Shown here: piece by piece, positions 1 through 8,700 of the stretch
Layout: each line of letters starts with the position of its first letter
Numbering within the stretch: the first letter of the stretch is position 1
Origin: Pseudomonas sp. RIT-562
Lineage (GTDB): Bacteria; Pseudomonadota; Gammaproteobacteria; Pseudomonadales; Pseudomonadaceae
NCBI RefSeq assembly: GCF_026241895.1
Contig: NZ_JAPJIV010000005.1
Span: 62,001-126,000 of the forward strand
Reading direction: 5' to 3'
Length of the DNA stretch: 64,000 bases
Notes under the pieces: generated by a model
The model's database searches: none
What the model was told of the DNA's origin: nothing
Seen by the model: the letters and a program-made list of their open reading frames with translations, nothing else
Made by a program: the position numbers and the translations under genes

Positions 1-447
1 TTCCTGTTTCAGGCGCTCGCTGGAGGTGACCAGGCCGTTGGCGTCGATCTGGTTGACCCAGAAATCGGCGTCGACGTCGGTAAAGCGTCCCAGTTTCAAG
101 CTCAGGGTGCCCTCGATCGGGAACTGGCCGAACTGTTCTGCGCCATCGCTGACCGCGACCTTGCTGGCTTCCTCGCCCAAAGTCTGTTGCCACGCCTTGT
201 GCAGCAACACTGTGTATTGATTGCTGGCGGTGAGTTTTTCCACCTCACCATTCAAGGTCGGCGACCGCAGGCTATCCGAACTCACGAGCTTGGCGCCGGC
301 AGCCCAGTCTTCCGGTGCGGCTCGGCTGACGATGGCAGGTACGGCGTTCTGCCGCACCAGGATCATTTCAACTTGATACAAATCGTCGGCAAATACCGAG
401 GGGGCGACCAGGGTCATCAGCAAGGTCAGTGAGCGAAACAGGCGCAT
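1..447 (-). CDS. csiV: CsiV-family periplasmic protein (3' part missing)
   Basis: The first 149 codons are visible and the 3' end runs off the left edge. The ATG at 447 is preceded by GAAGGA, a good ribosome binding site. Residues 1-21 form a Sec signal peptide with likely cleavage after VFA, so the protein should be periplasmic. The mature N-terminus (YQVEMILVRQ) fits the CsiV family, a peptidoglycan-binding periplasmic protein described in Vibrio as helping cell-wall synthesis. The start lies 10 bp downstream of the mfd stop on the same strand, so co-transcription with mfd is likely. The family call rests on the N-terminal half and gene position only. Confidence 0.6.
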   Translation of the reverse strand, partial: MRLFRSLTLLMTLVAPSVFADDLYQVEMILVRQNAVPAIVSRAAPEDWAAGAKLVSSDSLRSPTLNGEVEKLTASNQYTVLLHKAWQQTLGEEASKVAVSDGAEQFGQFPIEGTLSLKLGRFTDVDADFWVNQIDANGLVTSSERLKQE

Positions 448-457
448 GCGGCGTCCT

Positions 458-3400
458 TCAAGCAGTTTTCGGGATGAGGAGCTCAAGCAGCGCCTCTACA
501 GTATTAAAGCGCTCTTCCGCGCGCTCCATCGGCACCATGAACTTGAACATCGTGGCGCCTTCGAATTTGTAGCGTTTGGGCTGGCTTTGGATCAGTTTGA
601 TCAGCGTCAGCGGGTCGACCGGAGTCTGCGCCGCAAATTCGATGCGACCGCCCTGGGGGCCGCCGTCGACTTTCTTGATGCCGAGCAGTTCCGCCTGCAG
701 TTTCAGCGCGGTGATGCGCATCAGGTTCTTGGTCGGCTCCGGCAGCAGGCCAAAGCGGTCGATCATCTCCACCTGCAGGTCCTTCAGGCCGTCTTCGTCG
801 GTGGCCGAGGCAATGCGCTTGTAGAGGATCAGCCGGGCGTGCACGTCTGGCAGGTAATCTTCCGGGATCAGCGCCGGTACTCGCAGATTGACCTCGGGGC
901 CACCACCCAGGGGTTGGTCGAGGTTCGGTTGTTCGCCCTTGCGGATCGATTTCACCGCGCGTTCGAGCATTTCCATGTACAGGGTGAAGCCAACGGCCTG
1001 GATCTGCCCGCTCTGACCGTCGCCCAGCAGCTCGCCGGCACCACGGATTTCCAGGTCGTTGGTGGCGAGCACGAAGCCCGCGCCGAGGTCCTGGGTGTTG
1101 GCGATCGCTTCCAGGCGCTTTTCCGCGTCTGCGGTAATTTGCTGGCGCGGTGGCGTCAGCAGGTAGGCGTAGGCCTGGTGGTGACTGCGCCCGACCCGGC
1201 CGCGCAGCTGGTGCAGCTGTGCCAGGCCGAACTTGTCGGCCCGCTCGATGATGATGGTGTTGGCGCTCGGCACGTCGATGCCGGTCTCGATGATGGTCGA
1301 GGCGATCAGCACGTTGAAGCGTTTGTGATAGAAGTCGCTCATCACCTGTTCGAGTTCGCGCTCGCGCATCTGCCCGTGGCCGATGCCGATGCGTGCTTCC
1401 GGCACCAGTTCGGCGAGGTCGGCGGCGCATTTCTCGATGGTCTTCACATCGTTGTGCAGGTAGTACACCTGGCCGCCACGCAGCAACTCACGGAGCAGGG
1501 CTTCTTTGACCGTGCTCTTGTTCTGCTCCATGACAAAGGTGCGCACCGACAGGCGCCGGGCCGGCGGTGTGGCGATGATCGACAGGTCGCGCATGCCCGA
1601 CACCGCCATGTTCAGCGTGCGCGGAATCGGCGTGGCGGTCAGGGTGAGGATGTCGACTTCGCTGCGCAGGGCCTTGAGCTGTTCCTTCTGGCGCACGCCA
1701 AAGCGGTGCTCTTCGTCGATGATCACCAGCCCCAGGTTTTTGATCTTGACGTCGTCTGACAGCAGCTTATGCGTGCCGATCACGATGTCGATCTTGCCTT
1801 CGGCGAGGTCGGCGATGGCCGCGTTCACTTCCTTGGGCGACTTGAAGCGGCTCATCACTTCCACGCTCACCGGCCAGTCGGCAAAGCGGTCGCGGAAGCT
1901 GTTGTAGTGCTGCTGGGCGAGCAGGGTGGTCGGCACCAGGATGGCCACCTGACGACCGCCATGCACTGCGATGAAGGCGGCGCGCATCGCCACTTCGGTC
2001 TTGCCGAAACCCACGTCGCCGCAGACCAGGCGGTCCATCGGCTTGGGCGCCAGCATGTCGGCGCGCACGGCCTCGATGGTGGTCTGCTGGTCCGGGGTTT
2101 CTTCGAACGGGAAGCCGGCACTGAAGGTCGCGTAGTCGCCTTTCGGGTCTTCGAAGGCATAACCTTCGCGTGCCGCTCGACGGGCATAGATGTCGAGCAA
2201 TTCGGCCGCTACATCGCGCACCTGCTCGGCAGCCTTGCGCTTGGCTTTCTGCCAGGTTTCGGAGCCGAGGCGGTGCAACGGCGCCAGGGCGTCGTCGCTG
2301 CCGGTGTAACGCGCGATCAGGTGCAGGTTGGCCACGGGCACGTAGAGCTTGGCGCCTTCGGCATATTGCAGAGTGAGGAATTCGGCGGCCTGATCGTCGA
2401 TTTCCAGGGTCGCCAGGCCGAGATAACGCCCGACTCCGTGGTCAATGTGCACCACCGGCGCGCCTTCGCGCAGCTCGGTGAGGTTCTTGATGACCGCGTC
2501 GTTGTTCGCGTCGGCGCGTTTCTCGCGGCGGCGACGCTGCATTACGCGCTGGCCGAACAACGGGCTTTCCGCTACCAGGGCCAGCGCCGGATCGTCCAGC
2601 ACCAGGCCTTCGTCCAGCGGCGCGATGGTGATGGCCAGGCGCTCTTTGCCGGCGACGAAGTCTGGCCAGCTGTCGACGGTTTTCGGTCGCAGCTTCAGGC
2701 GTTCGAGCAGTTCCAGCAGCACCTCGCGCCGGCCAGCCGACTCGGCGGTAAACAGCACGCGGCCGGGGAACTCGTCGAGGAAACCGGCCAGCGCCGCCAG
2801 AGGCTGGGTGGCCTTGGCTTCGATGGCCAGGTTAGGCAGTTCGCGAGCGGGGAAGCGCTCGCGACCGACGCCGGTTTCCACGTCCTGCTGGCTGGCCACC
2901 ACTCGCGGCCAGTTTTTCAGGCGGGCGAAGCAATCTTCCACCGGCAGGAACAACTCGGCGGGCGGCAATAAAGGTCGCGCCGGATCGACGCGACGTTCTT
3001 CATAACGATTGCGCACGTCGTTCCAGAAGTTCTCCGCCGCCTGCTCGATGCCGGGCAGGGAGAACACCTGGGTGTCCTGGGGCAGGTAATCGAACAGGGT
3101 CGAGGTTTCATCGAAGAAAAGCGGCAGGTAGTACTCGATGCCGGCCGGGGTAATGCCGCTGCTCAAGTCCTGGAAGATCGGGCAGCGCCGGAAGTCGACG
3201 TCGAAGCGTTCGCGAAAGCGTGCCTTGAAGCGGGTGACCGCATCTTTCTGCAACGGAAATTCCCGCGCAGGCAGCAGGCGCACGGTGTCGACCTTGTCGA
3301 TGGAGCGCTGGTTCTCCGGATCGAAGGTACGCAGGGTCTCGATTTCGTCATCGAACAGGTCGATACGAAACGGCAGTTTGCTGCCCATCGGGAACAGGTC

Positions 3401-3907
3401 GATCAGCGAGCCGCGCACGGTGAATTCGCCGTGTTCATAGACGGTGTCGACATATCGATAGCCACTGGCTTCGAGCCGGGTGCGCATCTGCTCGACGTCA
3501 AGCTTCTGGCCGACGTCCAGCACCAGGCTGCTGCCCAGCAGGAACTTGGTCGGGGCCAGGCGGTGCAGGGCGGTGGTGATCGGCACCACCAGCACGCCAT
3601 GGCTCAGCTCCGGCAGCCTGTATAAGGCGGCGATGCGCTGGGAGATGATGTCCTGGTGCGGCGAAAACAGGTCGTAGGGCAAGGTTTCCCAGTCCGGGAA
3701 ATGCAATACGGGCAAATCCGGGGCGAAGAAACCCAGCTCCTGTTCCAGTCGTTCGGCACTTTGGCTGTCGGCTGTGAGCAGCAGGGTAAAGCGCTTGGCA
3801 GCGCTGGCGGCCTCGGCAATGGCCAGGCTCAGGGCGGCACCGGGCAAATTGCCCCAGTGCTGTTTACCTGCCGCGGCAGGGAGAAGCGGTAGACGCAGAA
3901 CGGGCAC
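458..3907 (-). CDS. mfd: Transcription-repair coupling factor Mfd
   Basis: The 1149-residue protein has the normal length for Mfd, the ATPase that pushes stalled RNA polymerase off damaged DNA and recruits UvrA. The N-terminal third holds the UvrB-homology region (LPYDLFSPHQD, SLIDLFPMGS). The RNA-polymerase interaction region follows around residues 480-560 (VVHIDHGVGRYLGL). A superfamily-2 translocase module comes next, with Walker A (GDVGFGKTEVAM), Walker B (DEEHRFG) and motif III (LTATPIPRTL). The TRG motif region (QLRGRVGRS) and the C-terminal UvrA-masking domain complete it. No frameshift was seen. It probably forms one transcript with csiV downstream. Confidence 0.97.
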   Translation of the reverse strand: MPVLRLPLLPAAAGKQHWGNLPGAALSLAIAEAASAAKRFTLLLTADSQSAERLEQELGFFAPDLPVLHFPDWETLPYDLFSPHQDIISQRIAALYRLPELSHGVLVVPITTALHRLAPTKFLLGSSLVLDVGQKLDVEQMRTRLEASGYRYVDTVYEHGEFTVRGSLIDLFPMGSKLPFRIDLFDDEIETLRTFDPENQRSIDKVDTVRLLPAREFPLQKDAVTRFKARFRERFDVDFRRCPIFQDLSSGITPAGIEYYLPLFFDETSTLFDYLPQDTQVFSLPGIEQAAENFWNDVRNRYEERRVDPARPLLPPAELFLPVEDCFARLKNWPRVVASQQDVETGVGRERFPARELPNLAIEAKATQPLAALAGFLDEFPGRVLFTAESAGRREVLLELLERLKLRPKTVDSWPDFVAGKERLAITIAPLDEGLVLDDPALALVAESPLFGQRVMQRRRREKRADANNDAVIKNLTELREGAPVVHIDHGVGRYLGLATLEIDDQAAEFLTLQYAEGAKLYVPVANLHLIARYTGSDDALAPLHRLGSETWQKAKRKAAEQVRDVAAELLDIYARRAAREGYAFEDPKGDYATFSAGFPFEETPDQQTTIEAVRADMLAPKPMDRLVCGDVGFGKTEVAMRAAFIAVHGGRQVAILVPTTLLAQQHYNSFRDRFADWPVSVEVMSRFKSPKEVNAAIADLAEGKIDIVIGTHKLLSDDVKIKNLGLVIIDEEHRFGVRQKEQLKALRSEVDILTLTATPIPRTLNMAVSGMRDLSIIATPPARRLSVRTFVMEQNKSTVKEALLRELLRGGQVYYLHNDVKTIEKCAADLAELVPEARIGIGHGQMRERELEQVMSDFYHKRFNVLIASTIIETGIDVPSANTIIIERADKFGLAQLHQLRGRVGRSHHQAYAYLLTPPRQQITADAEKRLEAIANTQDLGAGFVLATNDLEIRGAGELLGDGQSGQIQAVGFTLYMEMLERAVKSIRKGEQPNLDQPLGGGPEVNLRVPALIPEDYLPDVHARLILYKRIASATDEDGLKDLQVEMIDRFGLLPEPTKNLMRITALKLQAELLGIKKVDGGPQGGRIEFAAQTPVDPLTLIKLIQSQPKRYKFEGATMFKFMVPMERAEERFNTVEALLELLIPKTA

Positions 3908-4285
3908 GGAAGGTTGAGCTCCAAGCGTTGCGACAAAGTCGGTAATTGTAGCGGTCCCGGGTGCCGCCTGTCAGTTGCAGACTGTGTCTATTACGCAGGT
4001 TGGGCGAAATGTAGTGGTAAAGACAAAATCGCCGGTTTTTTTAGGGAAAATTACCGAATATGTAGTGGCAAAACAGACCAGTGTTACGGATGGTTACGGA
4101 CAAGGCAGCGCTGTCTGCAAAAAAATGACGGCGCTGGAAGGCCCGTGTTTACTGGGCTGCAGCGAGCTGTGTTTTTTCTGCGGGGAAATTTGTTACGGAT
4201 CGCACGACAGGCGCGCATTGCTACAAGAGGCACTCGGCGGCATAATGTAGCCCCTTTTTTCTGCCCCTACATGTGGAAGGTTCCC
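3908..4285. other. Intergenic region between mfd and gap
   Basis: These 378 bp separate the divergent mfd and gap genes. An ORF open upstream of gap through this stretch is not a credible coding extension. The sequence is more A+T-rich than the genes and carries short direct repeats: TGTAGTGG(T/C)AAA at 4010-4021 and 4061-4072, and GTTACGGA three times between about 4083 and 4200. A sigma-70-like promoter for gap sits at 4218-4246. The mfd promoter must also lie here, but I could not assign it. Confidence 0.5.
4218..4246 (+). promoter_or_regulatory. Candidate sigma-70 promoter of gap
   Basis: TTGCTA at 4218-4223 and CATAAT at 4241-4246 are separated by 17 bp. Transcription would start near 4253, leaving a leader of about 33 nt before the GTG start of gap. 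Confidence 0.5.
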
Positions 4286-5734
4286 GTGACTCAGAAGCCC
4301 GACCAGTGTCTTGGTGAATGGATCGACCGTGAAGCACTCGCAGAAGCGATGATTCCGCTTATCGGTCAGCTCTACCGCAATAACAACGTGGTGAGCTCGA
4401 TCTATGGCCGCAGCCTGATCAATCGTTCAGTCATTGCGATTCTCAAAGCTCACCGCTTTGCTCGTCATCGCCAGTCCGATGACAGCGAATTGTCCGTCCA
4501 CGAAACATTCCCCCTGCTCAAGGCGATGAGCGAGCTCAAGCTCGGCGCCGCCTCGGTAGACCTGGGCAAGCTTGCGGTCAAGTTCAAGACCGAAGGCAAT
4601 GGCCGCACTGCCGAGCAGTTCGTCCGCGAAGAACTGGCTGATGTCGTTGGTCAGCAAAATGCTTCCGCTCGTAAAGGCACCGACGTTGTCCTGTACGGCT
4701 TCGGTCGTATCGGCCGTCTGCTGGCACGCATCCTGATCGAGAAAACCGGTGGTGGCGACGGCCTGCGCCTGCGCGCCATCGTGGTCCGCAAGGGCGCCGA
4801 GAATGACCTGGTCAAGCGCGCAAGCCTGCTGCGTCGTGACTCGGTTCATGGCCCGTTCGATGGCACCATCACCATTGATGAAGCCAACAACACCATCACC
4901 GCCAACGGTAACCTGATCCAGGTTATCTACGCGAAAAACCCGACTGAAGTGGACTACACCCAGTACGGCATCAAAGACGCGCTGCTGGTGGATAACACCG
5001 GTGTATGGCGTGACGCCGATGGCCTGGGCCAGCATTTGGCGTGCCCGGGTGTTGACCGCGTTGTTCTGACCGCGCCTGGCAAAGGCAAGCTGAAGAACAT
5101 CGTGCACGGCATCAACCACGGCGATATCACTGCTGACGACAAGATCGTTTCTGCCGCTTCGTGCACCACCAACGCCATCGTGCCGGTGCTCAAGGCAGTC
5201 AACGACAAGTTCGGCATCGTCAATGGTCACGTTGAAACCGTTCACTCGTACACCAACGACCAGAACCTGATCGACAACTTCCACAAAGGCGATCGCCGTG
5301 GCCGTAGCGCCGCGCTGAACATGGTCATCACCGAGACCGGTGCTGCCACCGCTGCTGCCAAGGCCCTGCCTGAGCTGGCCGGCAAGCTGACCGGTAACGC
5401 GATCCGCGTTCCGACGCCTAACGTGTCGATGGCCATTCTCAACCTGAACCTTGAGAAAGCCACCACTCGCGAAGAGATCAACGAGTACCTGCGCCAGATG
5501 GCCATGCACTCGGATCTGCATAAGCAAATCGACTACGTCAACTCGCAGGAAGTGGTTTCCACCGACTTCGTTGGCTCGCGCCACGCAGGCGTGGTGGACG
5601 CTGAAGCGACCATCACCCAGGATAACCGCGTTGTACTGTACGTTTGGTACGACAACGAGTTCGGTTACAGCTGCCAGGTGGTTCGCGTGATGGAAGACAT
5701 GGCCGGTGTAAACCCGCCAGCATTCCCGCGCTAA
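4286..5734 (+). CDS. gap: Glyceraldehyde-3-phosphate dehydrogenase, long form
   Basis: The enzyme interconverts glyceraldehyde 3-phosphate and 1,3-bisphosphoglycerate. From the GTG at 4286 it has 482 residues, about 140 longer than classical GAPDH. The extra part is an N-terminal helical extension before the NAD-binding Rossmann motif (YGFGRIGRLLARIL). The catalytic cysteine is C293 in SAASCTTNA. I chose GTG because GGAAGG lies 5 nt upstream and the protein then starts MTQKPDQCLGEW, as in its Pseudomonas homologues; the in-frame ATG at 4271 lacks such a site. This long form is usually assigned a gluconeogenic role in Pseudomonas. A clear terminator follows. Confidence 0.93.
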   Translation: MTQKPDQCLGEWIDREALAEAMIPLIGQLYRNNNVVSSIYGRSLINRSVIAILKAHRFARHRQSDDSELSVHETFPLLKAMSELKLGAASVDLGKLAVKFKTEGNGRTAEQFVREELADVVGQQNASARKGTDVVLYGFGRIGRLLARILIEKTGGGDGLRLRAIVVRKGAENDLVKRASLLRRDSVHGPFDGTITIDEANNTITANGNLIQVIYAKNPTEVDYTQYGIKDALLVDNTGVWRDADGLGQHLACPGVDRVVLTAPGKGKLKNIVHGINHGDITADDKIVSAASCTTNAIVPVLKAVNDKFGIVNGHVETVHSYTNDQNLIDNFHKGDRRGRSAALNMVITETGAATAAAKALPELAGKLTGNAIRVPTPNVSMAILNLNLEKATTREEINEYLRQMAMHSDLHKQIDYVNSQEVVSTDFVGSRHAGVVDAEATITQDNRVVLYVWYDNEFGYSCQVVRVMEDMAGVNPPAFPR

Positions 5735-5750
5735 GCTTCACCTGTAATTG

Positions 5751-5781
5751 AAAACGCCCCGGCCTTGGTCGGGGCGTTTTT
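5751..5781 (+). terminator. Rho-independent terminator of gap
   Basis: AAAACGCCCC pairs with GGGGCGTTTT around a 10-nt loop and ends in a T run. It starts 16 bp after the gap stop codon. Confidence 0.9.
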
Positions 5782-6252
5782 GTTTGCGGCCTGCTTATAA
5801 CTTTTTATTATTTTTTTACGGGGCTCGAGATTTTTCTCATTGTTGATACAGAGTTGCTTCAATAGTGGGTAATTTAAACTCTCAATAAAAATAAGAAGTT
5901 GCTTGAGTTAACTGACTTGTGGATCCAATAAAACGCTGTGTTATCTAATTGGCGCCATTTAATTGTTAAGCCCTAATACTTGACACCCCGACGCTCTGAA
6001 ACTAGTGTCGCCTGTGACAGCCCGCTCTGCCTCGGGCCTCGCTGGGCTTATGGTGTCAATGCAAGGTTTCAACTCTCCAAAAAGACAGGAATCTTATTCC
6101 TGCTCACATCACAATAAATTCAATTAACACTGTCCCGGCATAGTTGCCGTGCAGCGCCCTGTTTCATGTTGCTCACCCTGCCGAAAGTGTTTCGCGGTCA
6201 CGGCTTGTTTATGCCTGGCTTTTACGCGGTTGGTCTCTCGGGAGAGTTGAAC
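5782..6252. other. A+T-rich upstream region of the exopolysaccharide operon
   Basis: About 470 bp without a convincing gene. It is clearly richer in A+T than its surroundings, especially 5800-5970. It contains a strong promoter candidate (5980-6008) and a perfect hairpin, CAGGAAT-CTT-ATTCCTG, at 6086-6102. An in-frame ATG at 6166 would add 29 residues to the first operon gene but has no ribosome binding site. The predicted leader from the promoter is about 238 nt, which leaves room for post-transcriptional control. Confidence 0.5.
5980..6008 (+). promoter_or_regulatory. Candidate sigma-70 promoter of the exopolysaccharide operon
   Basis: A perfect -35 TTGACA at 5980-5985 is followed after 17 bp by TAGTGT at 6003-6008. 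No AlgU-type or RpoN-type promoter was recognised nearer to the gene. Confidence 0.5.
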
Positions 6253-7458
6253 ATGGCTGAAGAACGCTCAAGGCTACTGTCATTGCTTCCCCGCCTGGTG
6301 GGTTTGGGAGTCCTGGGGTTTGTCGTCTGGTTACTGCTGTCGACGCTGCTGATGCCGCTGGTATCGACCTCTGCTACCCGGGCCATTTTGAATGCGCCGG
6401 TGATCCTGCTGACCACTCCCATTGATGGCGTGGTCAGCGCGCTGGAAGTCAAACCCGGCGCGACTTTTGTCCAGGGCCAGAAAGTGGCCGTGGTGGAAAA
6501 CCCGCGGGCCAATCAGGAAACCTTGCTGACTCTGCAAACCCGGCGGCTCACCCTGGAACAGCAGATATCTTCCTCGGCCAGCCAGGCCGAACATGACCAG
6601 CAGTATTACGAGGCCTTGGAAAAAACCAGCCAGCAGTACCAGACCGCCTTTCATACCCGGCAACTCTTCACCCAAAGAGCCCTGCGCGCCGAAAGCAGTG
6701 CGGCCAGTGCGCGGTTGATGGACGCCCAGGAGACGGTCGAGCGCAATCTGGAGTTGTTCGTGCAAGGGGCGGTGAGCGGCGCGGTGGTCGCCTCATCAAA
6801 AGCGCAGCTTGCCTCTTTGCAAGGTGCGGCCGAGTCGGTGCGCTCGCAGTTGCGGATCAACGACGGAGACGTCAGTGCCGCCAACAAGCAGGTATACCTC
6901 GACCCCGATCAGCTGCGCATGTTTGATCTCAGCGCGCAAATGACCACGCTCAAGCTCAGCCTGGAAAATCAGGCGCGCAATCGGGCGACCTATCAACAGG
7001 AGCTGGACAATCTCAACCGCTTGATCGATGCCGAGCAGAACCGGGTCAAGCTGATGGCTGGGTACGATGTCGTGGCTTATTCGCCGGGTACTGTGCAGGA
7101 GCTCGTGGCGCCCCAGGGCACGCAGGTGCAGGCCGGCTCAACCTTGCTGCGCGCGACCGATTGCGGGCAGAGCTATGTGATTGCGGTGTTCCCCGAGCGC
7201 ATGGCCAGCAAGATCGATCGCGACAGCGTGCTGACGGTGAGAATCCGCGGCCTTGCCGAGCCCCTCAAGGCCAGCGTGGTGCAGCTCTTATCCAGCGCTT
7301 CGGACATTCGCGCCAACTCCTACAGCGTGCCGTTTCCCTACGCCGAGCAGAACTCGGTGTACGTGGTCGGCACCTTTGCCGCCGACCTCACCGATAGCCA
7401 GCGCTCCATGACCTGTAACCCGGGGCTGTGGGCCAGTGCCGAGGTGTCGCGACCATGA
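6253..7458 (+). CDS. HlyD-type membrane-fusion protein of exopolysaccharide operon
   Basis: This 401-residue protein should bridge the inner membrane and the outer-membrane channel. One transmembrane helix lies at about residues 14-36. The first biotinyl-lipoyl-like half follows (APVILLTTPIDGVVSALEVK), then a long alpha-helical hairpin (about 95-250) and the second half (DVVAYSPGTVQELVAPQGTQ). A C-terminal beta domain ends the chain. The layout is like HlyD/EmrA and the adaptor part of Alg44, but there is no PilZ domain. The ATG at 6253 is chosen because GGAGAG lies 6 nt upstream. Its stop overlaps the next start (ATGA), so translation is coupled. Pairing with a cellulose-synthase-like enzyme suggests it passes a polysaccharide across the periplasm. 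Confidence 0.8.
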   Translation: MAEERSRLLSLLPRLVGLGVLGFVVWLLLSTLLMPLVSTSATRAILNAPVILLTTPIDGVVSALEVKPGATFVQGQKVAVVENPRANQETLLTLQTRRLTLEQQISSSASQAEHDQQYYEALEKTSQQYQTAFHTRQLFTQRALRAESSAASARLMDAQETVERNLELFVQGAVSGAVVASSKAQLASLQGAAESVRSQLRINDGDVSAANKQVYLDPDQLRMFDLSAQMTTLKLSLENQARNRATYQQELDNLNRLIDAEQNRVKLMAGYDVVAYSPGTVQELVAPQGTQVQAGSTLLRATDCGQSYVIAVFPERMASKIDRDSVLTVRIRGLAEPLKASVVQLLSSASDIRANSYSVPFPYAEQNSVYVVGTFAADLTDSQRSMTCNPGLWASAEVSRP

Positions 7459-8699
7459 ACGGCCTCTTGCGAACGCTCGTCAGCCTGATGCTGATGGGCA
7501 CCGGTGCCTCGGCATTGGCGGCAGCCGCCAGGCCACAACTGGCGACCATGACCTGTGCCGCGCTCGATCGCGCGGTGATCACGCAGCCGGCGGGCCCGGT
7601 ATTGGTCGCCAGTTACCCTGCGCTGAATGGTCAGCCGGCGCCGATCCTGGCCTTGCGCGGGGTGGCGTTTACTTACGATAACGCCCTGGCGAGCATCGCC
7701 TTGTTCGCCTGCGGCAAGCCCGGATCGGCGCGGCGGATTGCCGATGCCCTGGCCTTCGCCATCAACCACGATCCCGAATATCAGGACGGTCGCTTGCGCA
7801 ACGCCTATGCCGCCGGCCCGGTGGGTGCGCCGCCGATCAAGTTGCCCGGCTATTGGAGCGTCGAGCGCAACGCCTGGAATCAGGACGCCTATCAAGTCAG
7901 CAGCGCCACCGGTAACCAGGCATGGGCGGCACTCGCGTTGCTCGAGGCTTTTCGTCAAAGCGGCGAGACTTCCTACCTGCAAGCCGCGAGAAAAGTCCTG
8001 CGCTGGTCGCAGGAAAATACCTACGACGCCCAGGCTCCGGCCGGCTTCAGTGGTGGCTACTACGGCTATTTCAATCAGCAAATCGAGCAGAAGTGGAAGT
8101 CCACCGAGCATAACGTCGACCTCGCCGCCGCCTGGTCGGCCCTCGATGCCCTGGCCCCGGACCCGGCGACGGCGCAACAGGCGCAAATCGCCCGGCAGTT
8201 TGTCGCCAGCCAATGGGACGCTACAGAAGGGCGCTTCCTGATCGGCACCGGAGCGGATGGCCAGACGTCGGACCGGCTGCGTTCCGGGTTGGACGCGCAG
8301 ATATGGCCGTTGATTGCCTTGCACGATCCCCCCGGTGACTGGCGTCGGGTGTTCGCCTTCGTGGATAGCGCGCACCGTGCAGGTGACGGTTACGGCTTCA
8401 ATCGCGATCCCGATGGCTTATGGACCGAAGGCACCGCGCAAACCGCTGCGGTCGCGCAATTAAACGGCCTGAGCGACAAGGCGCAACCCCTGTGGAGTGT
8501 GTTGCTGGCCCAGGAAGCCGGGAATGGCTGGCTGTTCGCGACCCCGGCAGAGCGCATCAGTACCGGGCTGGCCATCGGCCCGGACTCGGTCACCAACGAT
8601 TTTTTCTATTACCACCTGCCTCACTTGGGCGCCACGGCGTGGGCGGCGATTGCGGCCACTGGCGTCAATCCCTTTACCGGTTCGCAAGAGGCTGACTGA
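7455..8699 (+). CDS. Secreted alpha/alpha-barrel-like protein of exopolysaccharide operon
   Basis: The 414-residue protein begins with a Sec signal peptide (residues 1 to about 24) and should act in the periplasm. The mature part is helix-rich with Trp/Tyr/Gly turns (PGYWSVERNAWNQDAYQ, GFSGGYYGYFNQQIEQ, TEHNVDLAAAW, DGLWTEGTAQTA). This pattern is typical of six-hairpin alpha/alpha-barrel glycosidases and polysaccharide-modifying enzymes. I do not recognise the family, and the GH8 signature of the cellulose-operon cellulase BcsZ is not visible. By position it may trim, epimerise or proof-read the nascent polymer, as BcsZ or AlgL do in other systems. It overlaps the HlyD gene by 4 bp and ends 1 bp before the synthase gene. 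Confidence 0.6.
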   Translation: MNGLLRTLVSLMLMGTGASALAAAARPQLATMTCAALDRAVITQPAGPVLVASYPALNGQPAPILALRGVAFTYDNALASIALFACGKPGSARRIADALAFAINHDPEYQDGRLRNAYAAGPVGAPPIKLPGYWSVERNAWNQDAYQVSSATGNQAWAALALLEAFRQSGETSYLQAARKVLRWSQENTYDAQAPAGFSGGYYGYFNQQIEQKWKSTEHNVDLAAAWSALDALAPDPATAQQAQIARQFVASQWDATEGRFLIGTGADGQTSDRLRSGLDAQIWPLIALHDPPGDWRRVFAFVDSAHRAGDGYGFNRDPDGLWTEGTAQTAAVAQLNGLSDKAQPLWSVLLAQEAGNGWLFATPAERISTGLAIGPDSVTNDFFYYHLPHLGATAWAAIAATGVNPFTGSQEAD

Positions 8700-8700
8700 C

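Noticed and set aside
446..1759. A 437-codon open frame on the plus strand opposite mfd, and similar long frames opposite gap, lolC and lolE
   Set aside because: They are antisense shadows of well-identified genes in G+C-rich DNA. Their products are His/Gln/Arg-rich without domains.
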